A DNA stretch of 64,000 bases. Source: Paenibacillus_AA sp045062745 (lineage in GTDB: Bacteria; Bacillota; Bacilli; Paenibacillales; NBRC-103111). The stretch spans positions 13,449 through 77,448 of the forward strand of contig NZ_JBJGED010000033.1 of assembly GCF_045062745.1 (NCBI RefSeq). The letters run 5' to 3'. This document shows, piece after piece, positions 33,027-42,082 of this stretch. The notes beneath the pieces were generated by a model that ran no database searches, was not told where the DNA came from, and was given only the letters and a program-made list of their open reading frames with translations. The translations under genes were made by a program, and so were the position numbers. Within the stretch, counting starts at the first letter, position 1. Each line of letters begins with the position of its first letter.

Positions 33027-33056
33027 ATTATAGTATAAAAGCCCTCAAAGCCCCAA
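33027..33056 (-). promoter_or_regulatory. Promoter of ytpB-pfkA
   Basis: Minus strand: TTGGGG (33056-33051), 18-bp spacer, TATAAT (33032-33027). Confidence 0.6.
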
Positions 33057-33078
33057 ATAGACCAAATCGCCGATCCGA

Positions 33079-33393
33079 TCACGAATGCATGCGGGAAGAA
33101 AACTCCTGGTTGACCCGATACCAAATGTGCAAGTCCGTAATGCAGCTGGCCAGCTCTGCAATTTCCCGATTCAGCGCGCATGACAGCGGGAAATCGTCCT
33201 CCACGTTCAACTGAAGCTGCTTGCGGATAATGACTTGCTCGAGGGACATGATCCGGTCCGGAATGCGGCCGCGGATTTGCTCCCAATAAACGAGCATCTC
33301 CGCTCGCTCCGCCTCGCTGTACTGCCCCCACTCCCGATCCAATTCGGGCAGTTCAATGCCCAGCCGATCATTGTATTGAAACACGTTTCTCAT
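33079..33393 (-). CDS. Hypothetical helical protein
   Basis: 104 aa, soluble, predicted largely alpha-helical with many acidic residues. I do not recognise a family. AAAGGGG lies 9 bases before the ATG. Same direction as ytpB but ending 22 bases before its promoter -35, so it is probably a separate unit. Confidence 0.68.
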   Translation of the reverse strand: MRNVFQYNDRLGIELPELDREWGQYSEAERAEMLVYWEQIRGRIPDRIMSLEQVIIRKQLQLNVEDDFPLSCALNREIAELASCITDLHIWYRVNQEFSSRMHS

Positions 33394-33580
33394 CTGTTCT
33401 TACCCCTTTATATACCCGAGAATAACTGTACCATGCGTGCAAGCGTCCCGCCAAGTAAAAAATGTTAGCAGACCCAGGCATCCTTGGCCGACAATTCCCG
33501 CCATTTTATTGCCAGATCGGAGCGGCGGATTTATACTAATCTGTATTAGCTTTTTAGGGTGTCTGGGGGAGTACGTTAAC

Positions 33581-34921
33581 ATGATCGAATCCGAGAGCAA
33601 GCAGCTGACCATGAGGCAGCTTTTTGCTTTTTTTATCCCGCTCGGCTTGTCGGCCAGTCTCGTCACGATCTCGCACGTCATCATCAACAGCACGCTCGCC
33701 CGCTCCGCGCATCCGGAGACGATCATCGCCAGCTACGCCATCGGCCTCAGCATGCTCGGCATTATCGAGCGGCCGGCAATTCTGCTGCGCCAGACGTGCT
33801 CGGCGCTCGTGCGCGACCGCATCTCGTTCCGGGCGATGAGCGTCATCGCCGTTTACATGATTCTCGCCATGGCCGCAGGAGGGCTCATCCTCTCTTACAC
33901 CCCGGTCGGCCGGTGGATTTTCCTGCACGCCTTCGGTGCGGACGAAGCCTTATTGAGTCGCATCCTGAACGTGTATCGCGTGCTGATGTTCGTCTCGATC
34001 TTCTCCGCCATTCGCTGCCTGTACCACGGCATCATCATCAGCAACATGCGGACCAAATGGCTGACGATCGGGATGATCGTCCGATTGGCCGCCATGTACG
34101 CGCTGTCGCTGTTCTTCATCCAGACCGATCGGGTGACGAGCGGGCAAGTCGGGGCCATCATCTTCCTCGTCGGCATGATGATCGAAGCCGGGGTCAGCGT
34201 CTGGGAAGGCCGGAAGGTCGCCCGTTCGCTGCCGGAGAAGCTGAAGGATCACCCGGTGGAGAAGCCGAAGCAAATTTTTCAGTTTTACCGGCCGCTGCTG
34301 TTCTCCTCCCTGATCGTCATTTTAGTCGGCCCTTCCATTAATGCGCTGCTGGGCAAAACGTCCGACTTCGAGCTGGCCGTCGCCTCGTTCGCCATTGCCG
34401 CCAGCCTGGCGCAGCTCGTGCACAGCTTCTTTTCCTATATGCACCAGATCGTGCTGAATTTTTATCGCCGGGACAAAAGAATCGTGCTGCGGTTCGCTAC
34501 CCTGCTCAGTTTGATTCCGCCGCTCCTGATCGGCATTTTGGGCTACACGCCCGTCGGGCCGTGGTTCATGGAGCATGTCATGGGCGTGAACGAACGGTTA
34601 ATGACGGCCAGTCTGTATGCGCTCCGTATTTTTATGTTGTACGAGCTCGTCTTTCCTTGGCTCGACTTTTGCAACGGCATCGTACTCCTGCGCGGGGAGA
34701 CGCGAATCATGCTGTTCTCCCAGACGGCGAACATCGTCGTGACCTTGACTACGCTAATCGCGTGCATTGTGCTCGCTCCGGAATGGAACGGGATGATCGG
34801 CTCCCTGTCGCAATCGCTCGGACTAGTGGCCGAGATCGGGGTCGTCCTGTTCGTACTGCGTGCCGCATCGAGAAAAGCCGAACGCAACCTGGCGACCGGC
34901 CTTACTTCGCATAAAGGATGA
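33581..34921 (+). CDS. MATE-like multi-spanning exporter
   Basis: 446 aa with about 12 hydrophobic helices in two similar halves, each beginning with a FFIPLG- or FYRPLLFSS-like segment, as in MATE and ANK-type exporters. Substrate unknown. GGGGGAG lies 10 bases before the ATG at 33581; the frame upstream (from 33437) has no ribosome site and overlaps no conserved sequence. Six bases before the next MFS gene, so the two form a transport operon. Confidence 0.72.
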   Translation: MIESESKQLTMRQLFAFFIPLGLSASLVTISHVIINSTLARSAHPETIIASYAIGLSMLGIIERPAILLRQTCSALVRDRISFRAMSVIAVYMILAMAAGGLILSYTPVGRWIFLHAFGADEALLSRILNVYRVLMFVSIFSAIRCLYHGIIISNMRTKWLTIGMIVRLAAMYALSLFFIQTDRVTSGQVGAIIFLVGMMIEAGVSVWEGRKVARSLPEKLKDHPVEKPKQIFQFYRPLLFSSLIVILVGPSINALLGKTSDFELAVASFAIAASLAQLVHSFFSYMHQIVLNFYRRDKRIVLRFATLLSLIPPLLIGILGYTPVGPWFMEHVMGVNERLMTASLYALRIFMLYELVFPWLDFCNGIVLLRGETRIMLFSQTANIVVTLTTLIACIVLAPEWNGMIGSLSQSLGLVAEIGVVLFVLRAASRKAERNLATGLTSHKG

Positions 34922-34927
34922 TTGATC

Positions 34928-36142
34928 ATGTCTTCTACACCCGTATCAAACCGTAAATCTTTGCCGGCTGCCGCCGCGGGCGAACATCGTCTCCCTACAA
35001 TCCGCGATGAAGCGATCCTGCGTATGTTCTCGTTCGCCTTCTACTTGACCATGGCGCTGACGGTGTCCTTCTTCCCGCTCTACTTCAACTATAAGGGCTA
35101 CAGCAAAATCCAGATCGGCGCCCTGTACTCCATCGGTCCGTTGGTCGGGATCTTCGCCAACTTGTTCTGGGGGCTGCTCAGCGACAAGTACCAGACGATC
35201 AAAAAATGGCTCATCGTTATGCTGGCCGGACAGCTGATCGTTATGCTGCTGTTGATCAACATCGATACGCTGGCGCTCCTGTATACGCTGATGACGTTCT
35301 TCTACTTTTTTCAAACGCCGATCAACCCCTTGAACGACAGCCTGATCATGCTTACGATCAAGGATTCGCGCAAAAGCTATGCCTCCTTCCGCGTCTGGGG
35401 CTCGCTCGGCTTCGCGTTCTCAGCGCTTGTGTTCGGCATGCTGCTGAAGCAGATCGGCATCCAATATACGATGACGCTGACGATGGGGACGATCACCCTC
35501 TCACTCGTACTCGCAGCACTGCTGCGCGACCGGACGGGCAGCAGCTCCGGCAAGATCCAATTCGCCGGCTTCGGCCAAGTGATCGGCTCCCGGCGCTTTC
35601 TCTGGTTCCTCGTCATGATCTTCATCCTGTCGATCGCACACCGGATGAATGACGGCTTCCTTGCCTTGTACTTGCGCGAGCTGGGAGCGAGCGATTCGAT
35701 CGTCGGCTGGGCGTGGACCGCTTCCGCGCTTAGCGAGATCCCGGTGTTCTTCTTCCTGAGCAAGCACGGGCACAAGTACAAGGAGCTCCCGCTGCTCATG
35801 ATAGCCGGCCTCGTCTACACCGTGCGCTTCACGCTCGTCAGCTTCGTGACCCAGCCGGAATGGATCATCCCGCTGCAGCTGATGCACAGCTTCTCCTTCG
35901 GCATCTTCCTGTTCACCGCGCTCCGGTACATGATGCAGCTCATCCCGGACCGGTTCCGGGCGACCGGACAAGCGATCTACGCCGTCGTCTGGTCGTGTAT
36001 GGCCGGTCTCGCGAGCGGGATCATCGGCGGCTGGATCTTCGACGCTTGGGGGCCTCATGTGATGTACCGAGTGGCGGCGTGCTGCGCCCTCATCGCCAGT
36101 GTCTGTTTCTTCCTCACCTACTTCCGCTCGCGCGATCAGTAG
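34928..36142 (+). CDS. MFS transporter, MFS_1-like group
   Basis: 404 aa, 12 predicted helices. Motifs GLLSDKYQTIKK, SYASFRVWGSLGF, AHRMND and SALSEIPVFFFLS place it beside the transporter at 24047-25216, with which it is paralogous. Substrate unknown. AAGGATGA lies before the ATG at 34928. Probably translated with the MATE-like gene immediately upstream. Confidence 0.82.
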   Translation: MSSTPVSNRKSLPAAAAGEHRLPTIRDEAILRMFSFAFYLTMALTVSFFPLYFNYKGYSKIQIGALYSIGPLVGIFANLFWGLLSDKYQTIKKWLIVMLAGQLIVMLLLINIDTLALLYTLMTFFYFFQTPINPLNDSLIMLTIKDSRKSYASFRVWGSLGFAFSALVFGMLLKQIGIQYTMTLTMGTITLSLVLAALLRDRTGSSSGKIQFAGFGQVIGSRRFLWFLVMIFILSIAHRMNDGFLALYLRELGASDSIVGWAWTASALSEIPVFFFLSKHGHKYKELPLLMIAGLVYTVRFTLVSFVTQPEWIIPLQLMHSFSFGIFLFTALRYMMQLIPDRFRATGQAIYAVVWSCMAGLASGIIGGWIFDAWGPHVMYRVAACCALIASVCFFLTYFRSRDQ

Positions 36143-36162
36143 CAACAGTTCCGTCCAGGGCG

Positions 36163-36170
36163 CATATACT
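36163..36170 (+). promoter_or_regulatory. Possible sporulation-type -10 upstream of the tail-collar gene
   Basis: CATATACT resembles the sigma-E -10 CATACAMT; it lies 26 bases before the GTG start. No convincing -35. Confidence 0.35.
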
Positions 36171-36196
36171 GCTCACAAAAACAGGAGGGATCAGCC

Positions 36197-36694
36197 GTGC
36201 CGGATCCTTATATTGGCGAGATTCGTATATTCGGCTTTAATTTCGCCCCTGACGGTTGGGCGCTCTGCGATGGTCAACTGCTGCCGATCAGCTCGAATAC
36301 CGCCTTATTCTCGTTGCTGGGAACGCAATACGGCGGGAACGGGACGACGCACTTCGCCTTGCCCGATCTGCGGGGACGCGTCCCGATCGGTCAGGGGGGC
36401 GGCTTCGTCGTCGGCCAGTCCGGGGGCGAGCCGACCCATACCCTCAGCGTACCCGAACTGCCTAGCCATTCACATGACGCGATGGGCAGCACGGACGGTG
36501 CCAACAGCGCCCTGCCGGTCAACCGGACATGGGCGCTCGCCAATAACCTTGCCTATCACGAAACCGTTAACGCTCCGATGAATCCCGCCGCGATCGCTTC
36601 GGTCGGCGGCAACCAGCCGCACAACAATATGCAGCCTTTCCTGACCTTGAATTTCTGCATCGCGTTGGAGGGCTCATTCCCGCCCCGACCCTAG
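36197..36694 (+). CDS. Phage tail-collar domain (microcystin-dependent-type) protein
   Basis: 165 aa. GEIRIFGFNFAPDGWALCDGQLLPIS then LFSLLGTQYGGNGTTHFALPDLRGRVPIG is the Tail_Collar domain, found in contractile tail fibres and in stand-alone bacterial proteins of unknown role. The C-terminal half is Asn/Pro/His rich. No tail or lysis genes adjoin it, so a prophage origin is not supported. Start is GTG, with AGGAGGG 7 bases upstream. Followed by a collagen-like protein gene. Confidence 0.85.
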   Translation: MPDPYIGEIRIFGFNFAPDGWALCDGQLLPISSNTALFSLLGTQYGGNGTTHFALPDLRGRVPIGQGGGFVVGQSGGEPTHTLSVPELPSHSHDAMGSTDGANSALPVNRTWALANNLAYHETVNAPMNPAAIASVGGNQPHNNMQPFLTLNFCIALEGSFPPRP

Positions 36695-36769
36695 TTCATG
36701 TAGCGCCGGAACAAGCGGAAAACAGGCGCCTCCCCTAGTCACTTGACCAAGTCTAGTCCCCCTCCGCCG

Positions 36770-36777
36770 CATACACT
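36770..36777 (+). promoter_or_regulatory. Possible sporulation-type -10 upstream of the collagen-like gene
   Basis: CATACACT equals the sigma-E -10 consensus CATACAMT. The -35 region is poor; the match to the sequence before the tail-collar gene (CATATACTG) is notable. Confidence 0.4.
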
Positions 36778-36811
36778 GAGACAAATGACGGATAAGGGGG
36801 GCTTGAGTGTT

Positions 36812-37984
36812 GTGCCCAGCTGCACACGAAAACGCGTAGTCCGTAAAAAGGTTAAACTCCATAAATGCCGCAGCCCGAGAACGGTCCGAAAGCTGCGATG
36901 CAAATGGATTTGCCGGAAAGGCAAACTGAAAAAGCTCCATGGCCGCCGCCTTCGCTCTATCTGCTGCATTCGGGGCCCGCGGGGCCTGCGGGGACGCAGA
37001 GGGCGGATCGGCGCAGCCGGACCGCAGGGCCCGGCCGGCCCTGCGGGACCGCAAGGTGCTTCCGGGACACAGGCCGCTTACGGGAACGGCTCGGCCGGCG
37101 AGCTGATCGTCCCGGCCGGACAGGTGCTGGATCTAAGTACACCTAGCGGGGCGGCAACTCTACCGGCCGGCTCTAACCTGCAGTTCTCCAGAATTGAAAT
37201 CGCCGGCACGTTGATTCTTCCTAGCGGACTCGTGCTCCAATCCACAGGTCCGGTCGTCGTCACTGGATCCATCGTGATCCTGCCGGGCGCCCAAGACTCC
37301 GGGAAGGGCACCCCGAATCCCGGCGTCTCGCTTGCGGATGCCGGGCCCTATAACGGGGGCATCGGGCTCAGCCCCCTGCAATCGACCCGGATTCTCTCTT
37401 CCGCCGTTGCGGGCGGGGCGGGGAGCCGGGTGCTTCTAGGCGGAGGCGGTGAAGGCGGAGGAGGACTGACGCTGCTGGCCCAAGGCCCGATCCAAATCGC
37501 CAGCGGAGCCGTGGTGTCCGCCGCTGGCCGCGACGGGACGAATCCGCAGACGCCCGGCAGGGGCATTGTCGGAAGCGGCGGCGGGGCGGGCGGGACCCTC
37601 GTGATCGCGTCGAAACAGGCGATGACGATCGCGGGTACGCTCGATGCAAGCGGCGGGGACGGTGCCGATGGCTGGGATGGCAACGGAGGAGACGGCGAAG
37701 GCGGCGGCGGAGGAGGAGGAGGGGGCATCATTTATCTCCTCTCTTCCAGTCCTCCGGCCGTTACCGGAACGCTGCAAGTTAACGGCGGTCAAGGCGGAGC
37801 CAACGCTTCAGGCGTTACCGGCCTCATCACGATCGGCGGAGGCGGCGGCGCGAATGGCGGGAACGGCGGCAATGGCGGCGGCACTCCCGTAACGGGGCAA
37901 CCCCCTGTTGCCGCCGGGCCGGGGCAAGCCGGCCAAGTGCTGCAAACCGTCACACCGGAACCCGAAGCATTATTCCTCTTCTAG
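36812..37984 (+). CDS. Collagen-like, glycine-rich repeat protein
   Basis: About 390 aa. An N-terminal domain of about 55 residues is very basic and Cys-bearing (RKRVVRKKVKLHKC, KLRCKWICRKGKLKKLHGRR). Next is a short collagen-type run of about nine Gly-x-y triplets (from GPRGLRGRRGRIG to GPQGASG), then a beta-rich, Gly-rich region whose repeats (LDASGGDGADG, GGGGGGGGGII) suggest a beta-helix. It resembles exosporium or surface filaments but lacks a signal peptide. The start is uncertain: GTG 36812 is 11 bases from GGGGGG; ATG 36785 has no ribosome site. Confidence 0.68.
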   Translation: MPSCTRKRVVRKKVKLHKCRSPRTVRKLRCKWICRKGKLKKLHGRRLRSICCIRGPRGLRGRRGRIGAAGPQGPAGPAGPQGASGTQAAYGNGSAGELIVPAGQVLDLSTPSGAATLPAGSNLQFSRIEIAGTLILPSGLVLQSTGPVVVTGSIVILPGAQDSGKGTPNPGVSLADAGPYNGGIGLSPLQSTRILSSAVAGGAGSRVLLGGGGEGGGGLTLLAQGPIQIASGAVVSAAGRDGTNPQTPGRGIVGSGGGAGGTLVIASKQAMTIAGTLDASGGDGADGWDGNGGDGEGGGGGGGGGIIYLLSSSPPAVTGTLQVNGGQGGANASGVTGLITIGGGGGANGGNGGNGGGTPVTGQPPVAAGPGQAGQVLQTVTPEPEALFLF

Positions 37985-38006
37985 TGCAACCTCATCTCCA
38001 AATAAA

Positions 38007-38032
38007 ACGGCCAACGTCTGCACGTTGGCCGT
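38007..38032. terminator. Bidirectional terminator
   Basis: ACGGCCAACGT (38007-38017) pairs with ACGTTGGCCGT (38022-38032), loop CTGC, T-rich on both sides. Separates the convergent collagen-like gene and the membrane protein gene. Confidence 0.85.
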
Positions 38033-38042
38033 CTTTGCTTCC

Positions 38043-38534
38043 TTATGGCTTCACATCTACGATCAGCTTGTCGAACGGTTTGTCGTTCAAGAACACTTCC
38101 AGCTTCCACAGTCCCGGAGAGGATAAGCCGAACCGGCCTCCGCTCTGAGCCGTCGCTCCGGCGTCATTCGAACCTTTCGTAATCGGCCATTCATACAGCT
38201 GTACGGTCTGTCCGCTGTCCTTATGCGTGGCGGTCAGCTTGTACTTGCCGGTCATGTCCGATTCGCGCCCCCAGAAATACAAATAATAGAGGCCGCCGCG
38301 GTTCGCCTTGAACAGCGTGTCGGTCGGATTCGAGACTTTGACGATCCCGAACTTGCCCTCATGTCCGTAAAGGGTCATCCTTCCGATCTGGAACGAGTCC
38401 GTCACCTTCCACAGGTCGGGCTTGTTGGCCTGCAGGTAAATGGATAAACCGAAAATAAATACCGCAATGATCCCTAGGGATTGCCAAGTTTCCCTTTTAG
38501 ACGTCTTCACTGCCGTCTGCACTGTCGTCTCCAC
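38043..38534 (-). CDS. Single-pass membrane protein of unknown function
   Basis: 163 aa. One helix (about residues 19-37) followed by a beta-rich extracytoplasmic domain ending SSPGLWKLEVFLNDKPFDKLIVDV. The ending recalls Paenibacillus and Bacillus DUF4871-type proteins, but I am not sure. Start is GTG with only AAGG at long spacing, so the N-terminus is uncertain. Confidence 0.6.
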   Translation of the reverse strand: METTVQTAVKTSKRETWQSLGIIAVFIFGLSIYLQANKPDLWKVTDSFQIGRMTLYGHEGKFGIVKVSNPTDTLFKANRGGLYYLYFWGRESDMTGKYKLTATHKDSGQTVQLYEWPITKGSNDAGATAQSGGRFGLSSPGLWKLEVFLNDKPFDKLIVDVKP

Positions 38535-38712
38535 GACCGATCACGACCTTAGCCCAGTGTCCATTTCACCATAAACATACCATATTTTAGATTCCGCGAA
38601 AACGGGGAAAATAAGGAGATGGCAGGAATTTCATCACCCCGAATCGAATCGTATAGACGACCCCTTCCCAGGGGGTTCGCACAACCGTGCAGATTGTATC
38701 AGGAGGTTCGCT

Positions 38713-39645
38713 ATGTCGCAAGAAATCGTAGTCCAATTGCGCAACGTTACGAAGCGGATTGGCAGCAAGACGATCGTCGATCACTTAACTTTCGATGTTC
38801 CGAGGGGCGAAGTGTTCGGCTTTCTAGGACCCAACGGCGCCGGGAAAACGACCACGATCCGCATGATGGTCGGCCTCATCTCCATGACGGAAGGCCAGGT
38901 GCTCGTGAACGGCATCGACGTGAGCCGCAATTTCGAGCAGGCGATGAAGCACATCGGGGCCATCGTCGAAAACCCGGAGCTGTACAAATTTCTGACCGGT
39001 TACCAAAATCTTATACACTTCGCTCGGATGATGCCGGGGATTACGAAGGAGCGGATCGACGAAGTGGTCCGGCTGGTCAAGCTCGAGAACCGGATCCACG
39101 ACAAGGTGAAGACGTACTCCCTCGGGATGCGGCAGCGTCTCGGCGTCGCGCAAGCGATTCTGCACCGGCCGGACGTGCTGATCCTGGACGAGCCTACGAA
39201 CGGCCTCGATCCGGAGGGGATCCGCGAGCTACGCGACTACTTGCGCCAGCTCGCCCGCACCGAAGGGACGGCCATCATCGTCTCCAGCCATCTGCTGTCG
39301 GAGATGGAGCTGATGTGCGACCGCGTGGCCATTATCCAGAACGGCAAGCTTGTCAACGTCCAGGCGATGCGCGAAATGGTGCAGCAGCAGACCGACGAAG
39401 CCCGACTCGTCGTCTTCGAGGTAGACGAGCCTCAGCGGGCCATCCATCTGCTCACCGATACGGTCACCGTTGGAGAAGCCGCCGTCACGCAGGAAGGCGT
39501 CACGTTGTACTTGCAGCGGGAGCAGATCCCAAACGCGATCCAGCAGCTCGTACAGGGCAATGTGCGCATTTACTCGGTGAAAGCCGCCTCCATGACGCTG
39601 GAGGACAAATTCCTGGAGCTGACAAGGGGGGGCCAAATTGTCTAA
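38713..39645 (+). CDS. ABC transporter ATPase, BcrA-like
   Basis: 310 aa. Walker A GPNGAGKTT, signature SLGMRQRLGVAQAI, Walker B VLILDEPTNGLD and the SSHLLSEMELMCD switch region fit the bacitracin/lantibiotic-type exporter group. The C-terminal 90 residues are a family-specific extension. AGGAGG lies 7 bases before the ATG. The permease gene overlaps its stop. Confidence 0.9.
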   Translation: MSQEIVVQLRNVTKRIGSKTIVDHLTFDVPRGEVFGFLGPNGAGKTTTIRMMVGLISMTEGQVLVNGIDVSRNFEQAMKHIGAIVENPELYKFLTGYQNLIHFARMMPGITKERIDEVVRLVKLENRIHDKVKTYSLGMRQRLGVAQAILHRPDVLILDEPTNGLDPEGIRELRDYLRQLARTEGTAIIVSSHLLSEMELMCDRVAIIQNGKLVNVQAMREMVQQQTDEARLVVFEVDEPQRAIHLLTDTVTVGEAAVTQEGVTLYLQREQIPNAIQQLVQGNVRIYSVKAASMTLEDKFLELTRGGQIV

Positions 39646-40399
39646 TCTGTTCGCGCTCATTCAGAATGAGAACATGAAGATTTACCGCCGACCGCGCAAC
39701 TGGATCATGATGGGGATGCTGCTCGTCATCGCCCTTGTCGTCGCGATCATCATGAAGACGGTCGGGGACGGCGAGAGCAGCATGGTCGAATTCATGAACA
39801 TCGGCAAAAACTTCACCATGTTCGTGTTCATCTTCTCCGTAGTCGTCACCGCCGAGATCGTAGCCGGGGAGTTCACCTGGGGGACGATCAAGCTGCTGCT
39901 CATTCGACCGGCGACCCGCTCCAAAATTTTGCTGTCCAAATACATTGCCGCACTTCTGTACTTGCTGCTGCTGCTCGTCGTGAACTACATCGCGACGGCA
40001 ATCGTCGGGCTGATTTTCTTCGGGAACGGCGATGCCGGCAACCTTACGATGCTGAGCGTCCTCCAAGCGTACGGCTATACCATGATCGACCTGTTCATGA
40101 ACTTGACGTTCGCCTTCATGATCTCGTCCGTATTCCGTAGCAGCGTACTGGCTATCGCGCTGACGTTCATCCTGACGTTTCTCTCCGGTACGGTCATGCA
40201 GGTGCTCGTACAGCTGAAATACAGCTGGGCCAAGTACATCCTGTTCGCCAACACCGATCTGTCGCAGTATGCGGCCGGGCACAAGCCGATGCTCGAGGGC
40301 ATGACACTGCCGTTCTCGCTTACGATGCTCGCCGTGTACTACATCGTCTTCGTCGCGTTGTCCTGGACGGTATTCAGCAAGCGGGACGTGGCCGGCTAG
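39638..40399 (+). CDS. ABC-2 permease, BcrB-like
   Basis: 253 aa with six predicted helices. VAGEFTWGTIKLLLIRPATRSKILLSKY is the ABC-2 coupling segment. Start is TTG overlapping the ATPase stop, 6 bases after AAGGGGGGG. With the ATPase it should form a heteromeric exporter, perhaps for peptide antibiotics; no regulator or histidine kinase gene is adjacent. Confidence 0.87.
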   Translation: MSNLFALIQNENMKIYRRPRNWIMMGMLLVIALVVAIIMKTVGDGESSMVEFMNIGKNFTMFVFIFSVVVTAEIVAGEFTWGTIKLLLIRPATRSKILLSKYIAALLYLLLLLVVNYIATAIVGLIFFGNGDAGNLTMLSVLQAYGYTMIDLFMNLTFAFMISSVFRSSVLAIALTFILTFLSGTVMQVLVQLKYSWAKYILFANTDLSQYAAGHKPMLEGMTLPFSLTMLAVYYIVFVALSWTVFSKRDVAG

Positions 40400-40508
40400 G
40401 CGCGAGGTGTACAAGGCTTCGCGATTCCGCTATAATGGAGGTTGTGTTTTAGGACCTGGTCACAACATCCATGGCAGATCACTTCATTGAAAGAGGCGGA
40501 ACCAAGCG

Positions 40509-41156
40509 ATGCATTACGAGGATTTCAAACATATTGTGCTGGAGCGCAGAAGCGTTCGCAAATTTACCGACGAGCCGGTCAGCGCGGAAGACATCCGGGA
40601 GCTCATCGACTGCGCGCGGTATGCGCCCAGTGATACGAACTCCCAGACGTGGGAATTCGTCGCGGTGATGAATAAAGAGAAAATCAAGGAGATCGAGGCG
40701 ATCACGTGGGAGGAGCTGCACAAACGTGCGGCGGCGGCGGAGGAACGTGGACTCAGCAAGGAAGCCCGGCTGCTGACGAAGTCGTTCGGCCCTTACGCGA
40801 CCGCTTTCTCCGACGCTCCCGTCCTGATCGTGTGCCTCGCGACCCCGTACAATTCCAAGTTCCGGGAGCGCATCTTCGACCCGATCGCCCTCGTGGACGA
40901 CGCGGTTTGGGCCGAGGAAGGGATCAAGAGCAGCTGCCTCGCGTCGCAGAACTTGATGCTGGCGGCCCACGCCCGCGGCCTCGCGACTTGCCCGATGACC
41001 GGGCCGGTGCTGCTCGCCGCCGATCGGCTGCGCGAGTACCTGGGCATCGACGCGACCCGCGAGATCAACATGGTCATCTCGCTCGGCCACCCGTCCGAGC
41101 GCCCGGGCCGCTTGCCTCGCAAGGAAGTCGAGGAGATTCTGACGATTATCGAGTGA
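40509..41156 (+). CDS. Nitroreductase-family flavoenzyme
   Basis: 215 aa. ERRSVRKFTDEPVS at the N-terminus binds FMN, ARYAPSDTNSQTWEF and GLATCPMTGP complete the family pattern. Members use NAD(P)H to reduce nitroaromatics, quinones or flavins. AGAGGCGG precedes the ATG at a longish spacing. Single gene with a strong terminator shared with the convergent neighbour. Confidence 0.88.
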   Translation: MHYEDFKHIVLERRSVRKFTDEPVSAEDIRELIDCARYAPSDTNSQTWEFVAVMNKEKIKEIEAITWEELHKRAAAAEERGLSKEARLLTKSFGPYATAFSDAPVLIVCLATPYNSKFRERIFDPIALVDDAVWAEEGIKSSCLASQNLMLAAHARGLATCPMTGPVLLAADRLREYLGIDATREINMVISLGHPSERPGRLPRKEVEEILTIIE

Positions 41157-41181
41157 ATGCCGTACCACGGCAATCGTAAGA

Positions 41182-41220
41182 CCAAAAAGGGACTGCCCTT
41201 AAACGGCAGTCCCTTTTTGG
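41182..41220. terminator. Bidirectional terminator
   Basis: CCAAAAAGGGACTGCC (41182-41197) pairs perfectly with GGCAGTCCCTTTTTGG (41205-41220). Confidence 0.92.
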
Positions 41221-41239
41221 CGTTTCATTCTTCCTCGAA

Positions 41240-41740
41240 TCAGTATTGCTTCTTACGCCCTACTAGCATGAGCGCGCCTACAACCAGGATCGCGATGGCG
41301 ACGATCGGTTGTCCGGACATTTGGTCCAAGAACGCTCCGGCCGAGAAAACAAGGAAAAAGATCAATGAGAGCACGATCAAAATATTGATTGGAATCAACA
41401 ACCACCGGTTGCGGTCGCCGAACCAGTAAAACTCGAGCAGCCCGATCGCCACGGCGGCGAGAAAGCCCGGCCACATGTAGAACCAGCTGTCGAACAGCAT
41501 CGCGACTTGGCATACGAAACCTGCCGTCAGCAAAATACCGCCGGGGATAAGCATACCGACGCCCTTGCGCCCCACCATGAAAAAATACATCCAGTGGAAG
41601 AACAGCCCGACCGGAATGACGAACAAGCTCGGCCAGAAATAAGCGAATATCGACCCCGGCCCGTACGACCCATCCTGATTCAGGAACATGTAGGCGCCCA
41701 GGAACATCAGGACGACGCCCAATATCATGCGAATCTTCAT
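41240..41740 (-). CDS. LiaF/DUF5668-like small membrane protein
   Basis: 166 aa with five or six hydrophobic helices. The start MKIRMILGVVLMFLGAYMFL and paired-helix layout resemble the transmembrane part of LiaF-type stress proteins (DUF5668), but no soluble LiaF domain follows. AAGGAGG lies 6 bases before the ATG; the much longer open frame upstream lacks a ribosome site and reads as unstructured Arg-rich sequence. Function unknown. Confidence 0.7.
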   Translation of the reverse strand: MKIRMILGVVLMFLGAYMFLNQDGSYGPGSIFAYFWPSLFVIPVGLFFHWMYFFMVGRKGVGMLIPGGILLTAGFVCQVAMLFDSWFYMWPGFLAAVAIGLLEFYWFGDRNRWLLIPINILIVLSLIFFLVFSAGAFLDQMSGQPIVAIAILVVGALMLVGRKKQY

Positions 41741-42082
41741 ACTGCACCTCCTTTTCCATCCATCATGAGCATCCGCCAAGAGCATCCGCCCTGCGGCAAC
41801 GCCCGTTTCCATGGCTTGATCATACCATAGCGGCGCGGCGGAAGTCCTCCTTCCGCGGATTGCCCTTGACCTGGACCAAAGTCCAGTCTTCTTTCTCCTC
41901 CCGTTAGCCCCGGGACACCCATCGGGCCGCATAAGCCAGACCTTTGATCTGGAACGCGCGGCCGATGGAGTGCCCGGCGAACGGATCGGTGAGCCTCCCC
42001 TTCTCCGCGGTGCCCAGCCGGTTGTAGGCGGCAATTAGCGACCAAATCGTACCATATGTTGAAAGGAGGCGGCAATACAAAC
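41741..42082. other. Gene-free stretch upstream of the LiaF-like gene
   Basis: About 340 bases with no credible gene, RNA or clear terminator. Open frames here are Arg/Pro/Gly-rich and lack ribosome sites. The minus strand probably carries the promoter of the membrane protein gene, but no strong -35/-10 pair was seen. Confidence 0.5.

Noticed and set aside
36197..36694. Tail-collar domain taken as a prophage remnant
   Set aside because: No other phage genes, integrase or attachment repeats nearby; the domain also occurs in stand-alone bacterial proteins.
41741..42034. Long open frame continuing upstream of the LiaF-like protein
   Set aside because: Arg/Pro/Gly-rich with no ribosome site; the real start at 41740 has AAGGAGG.
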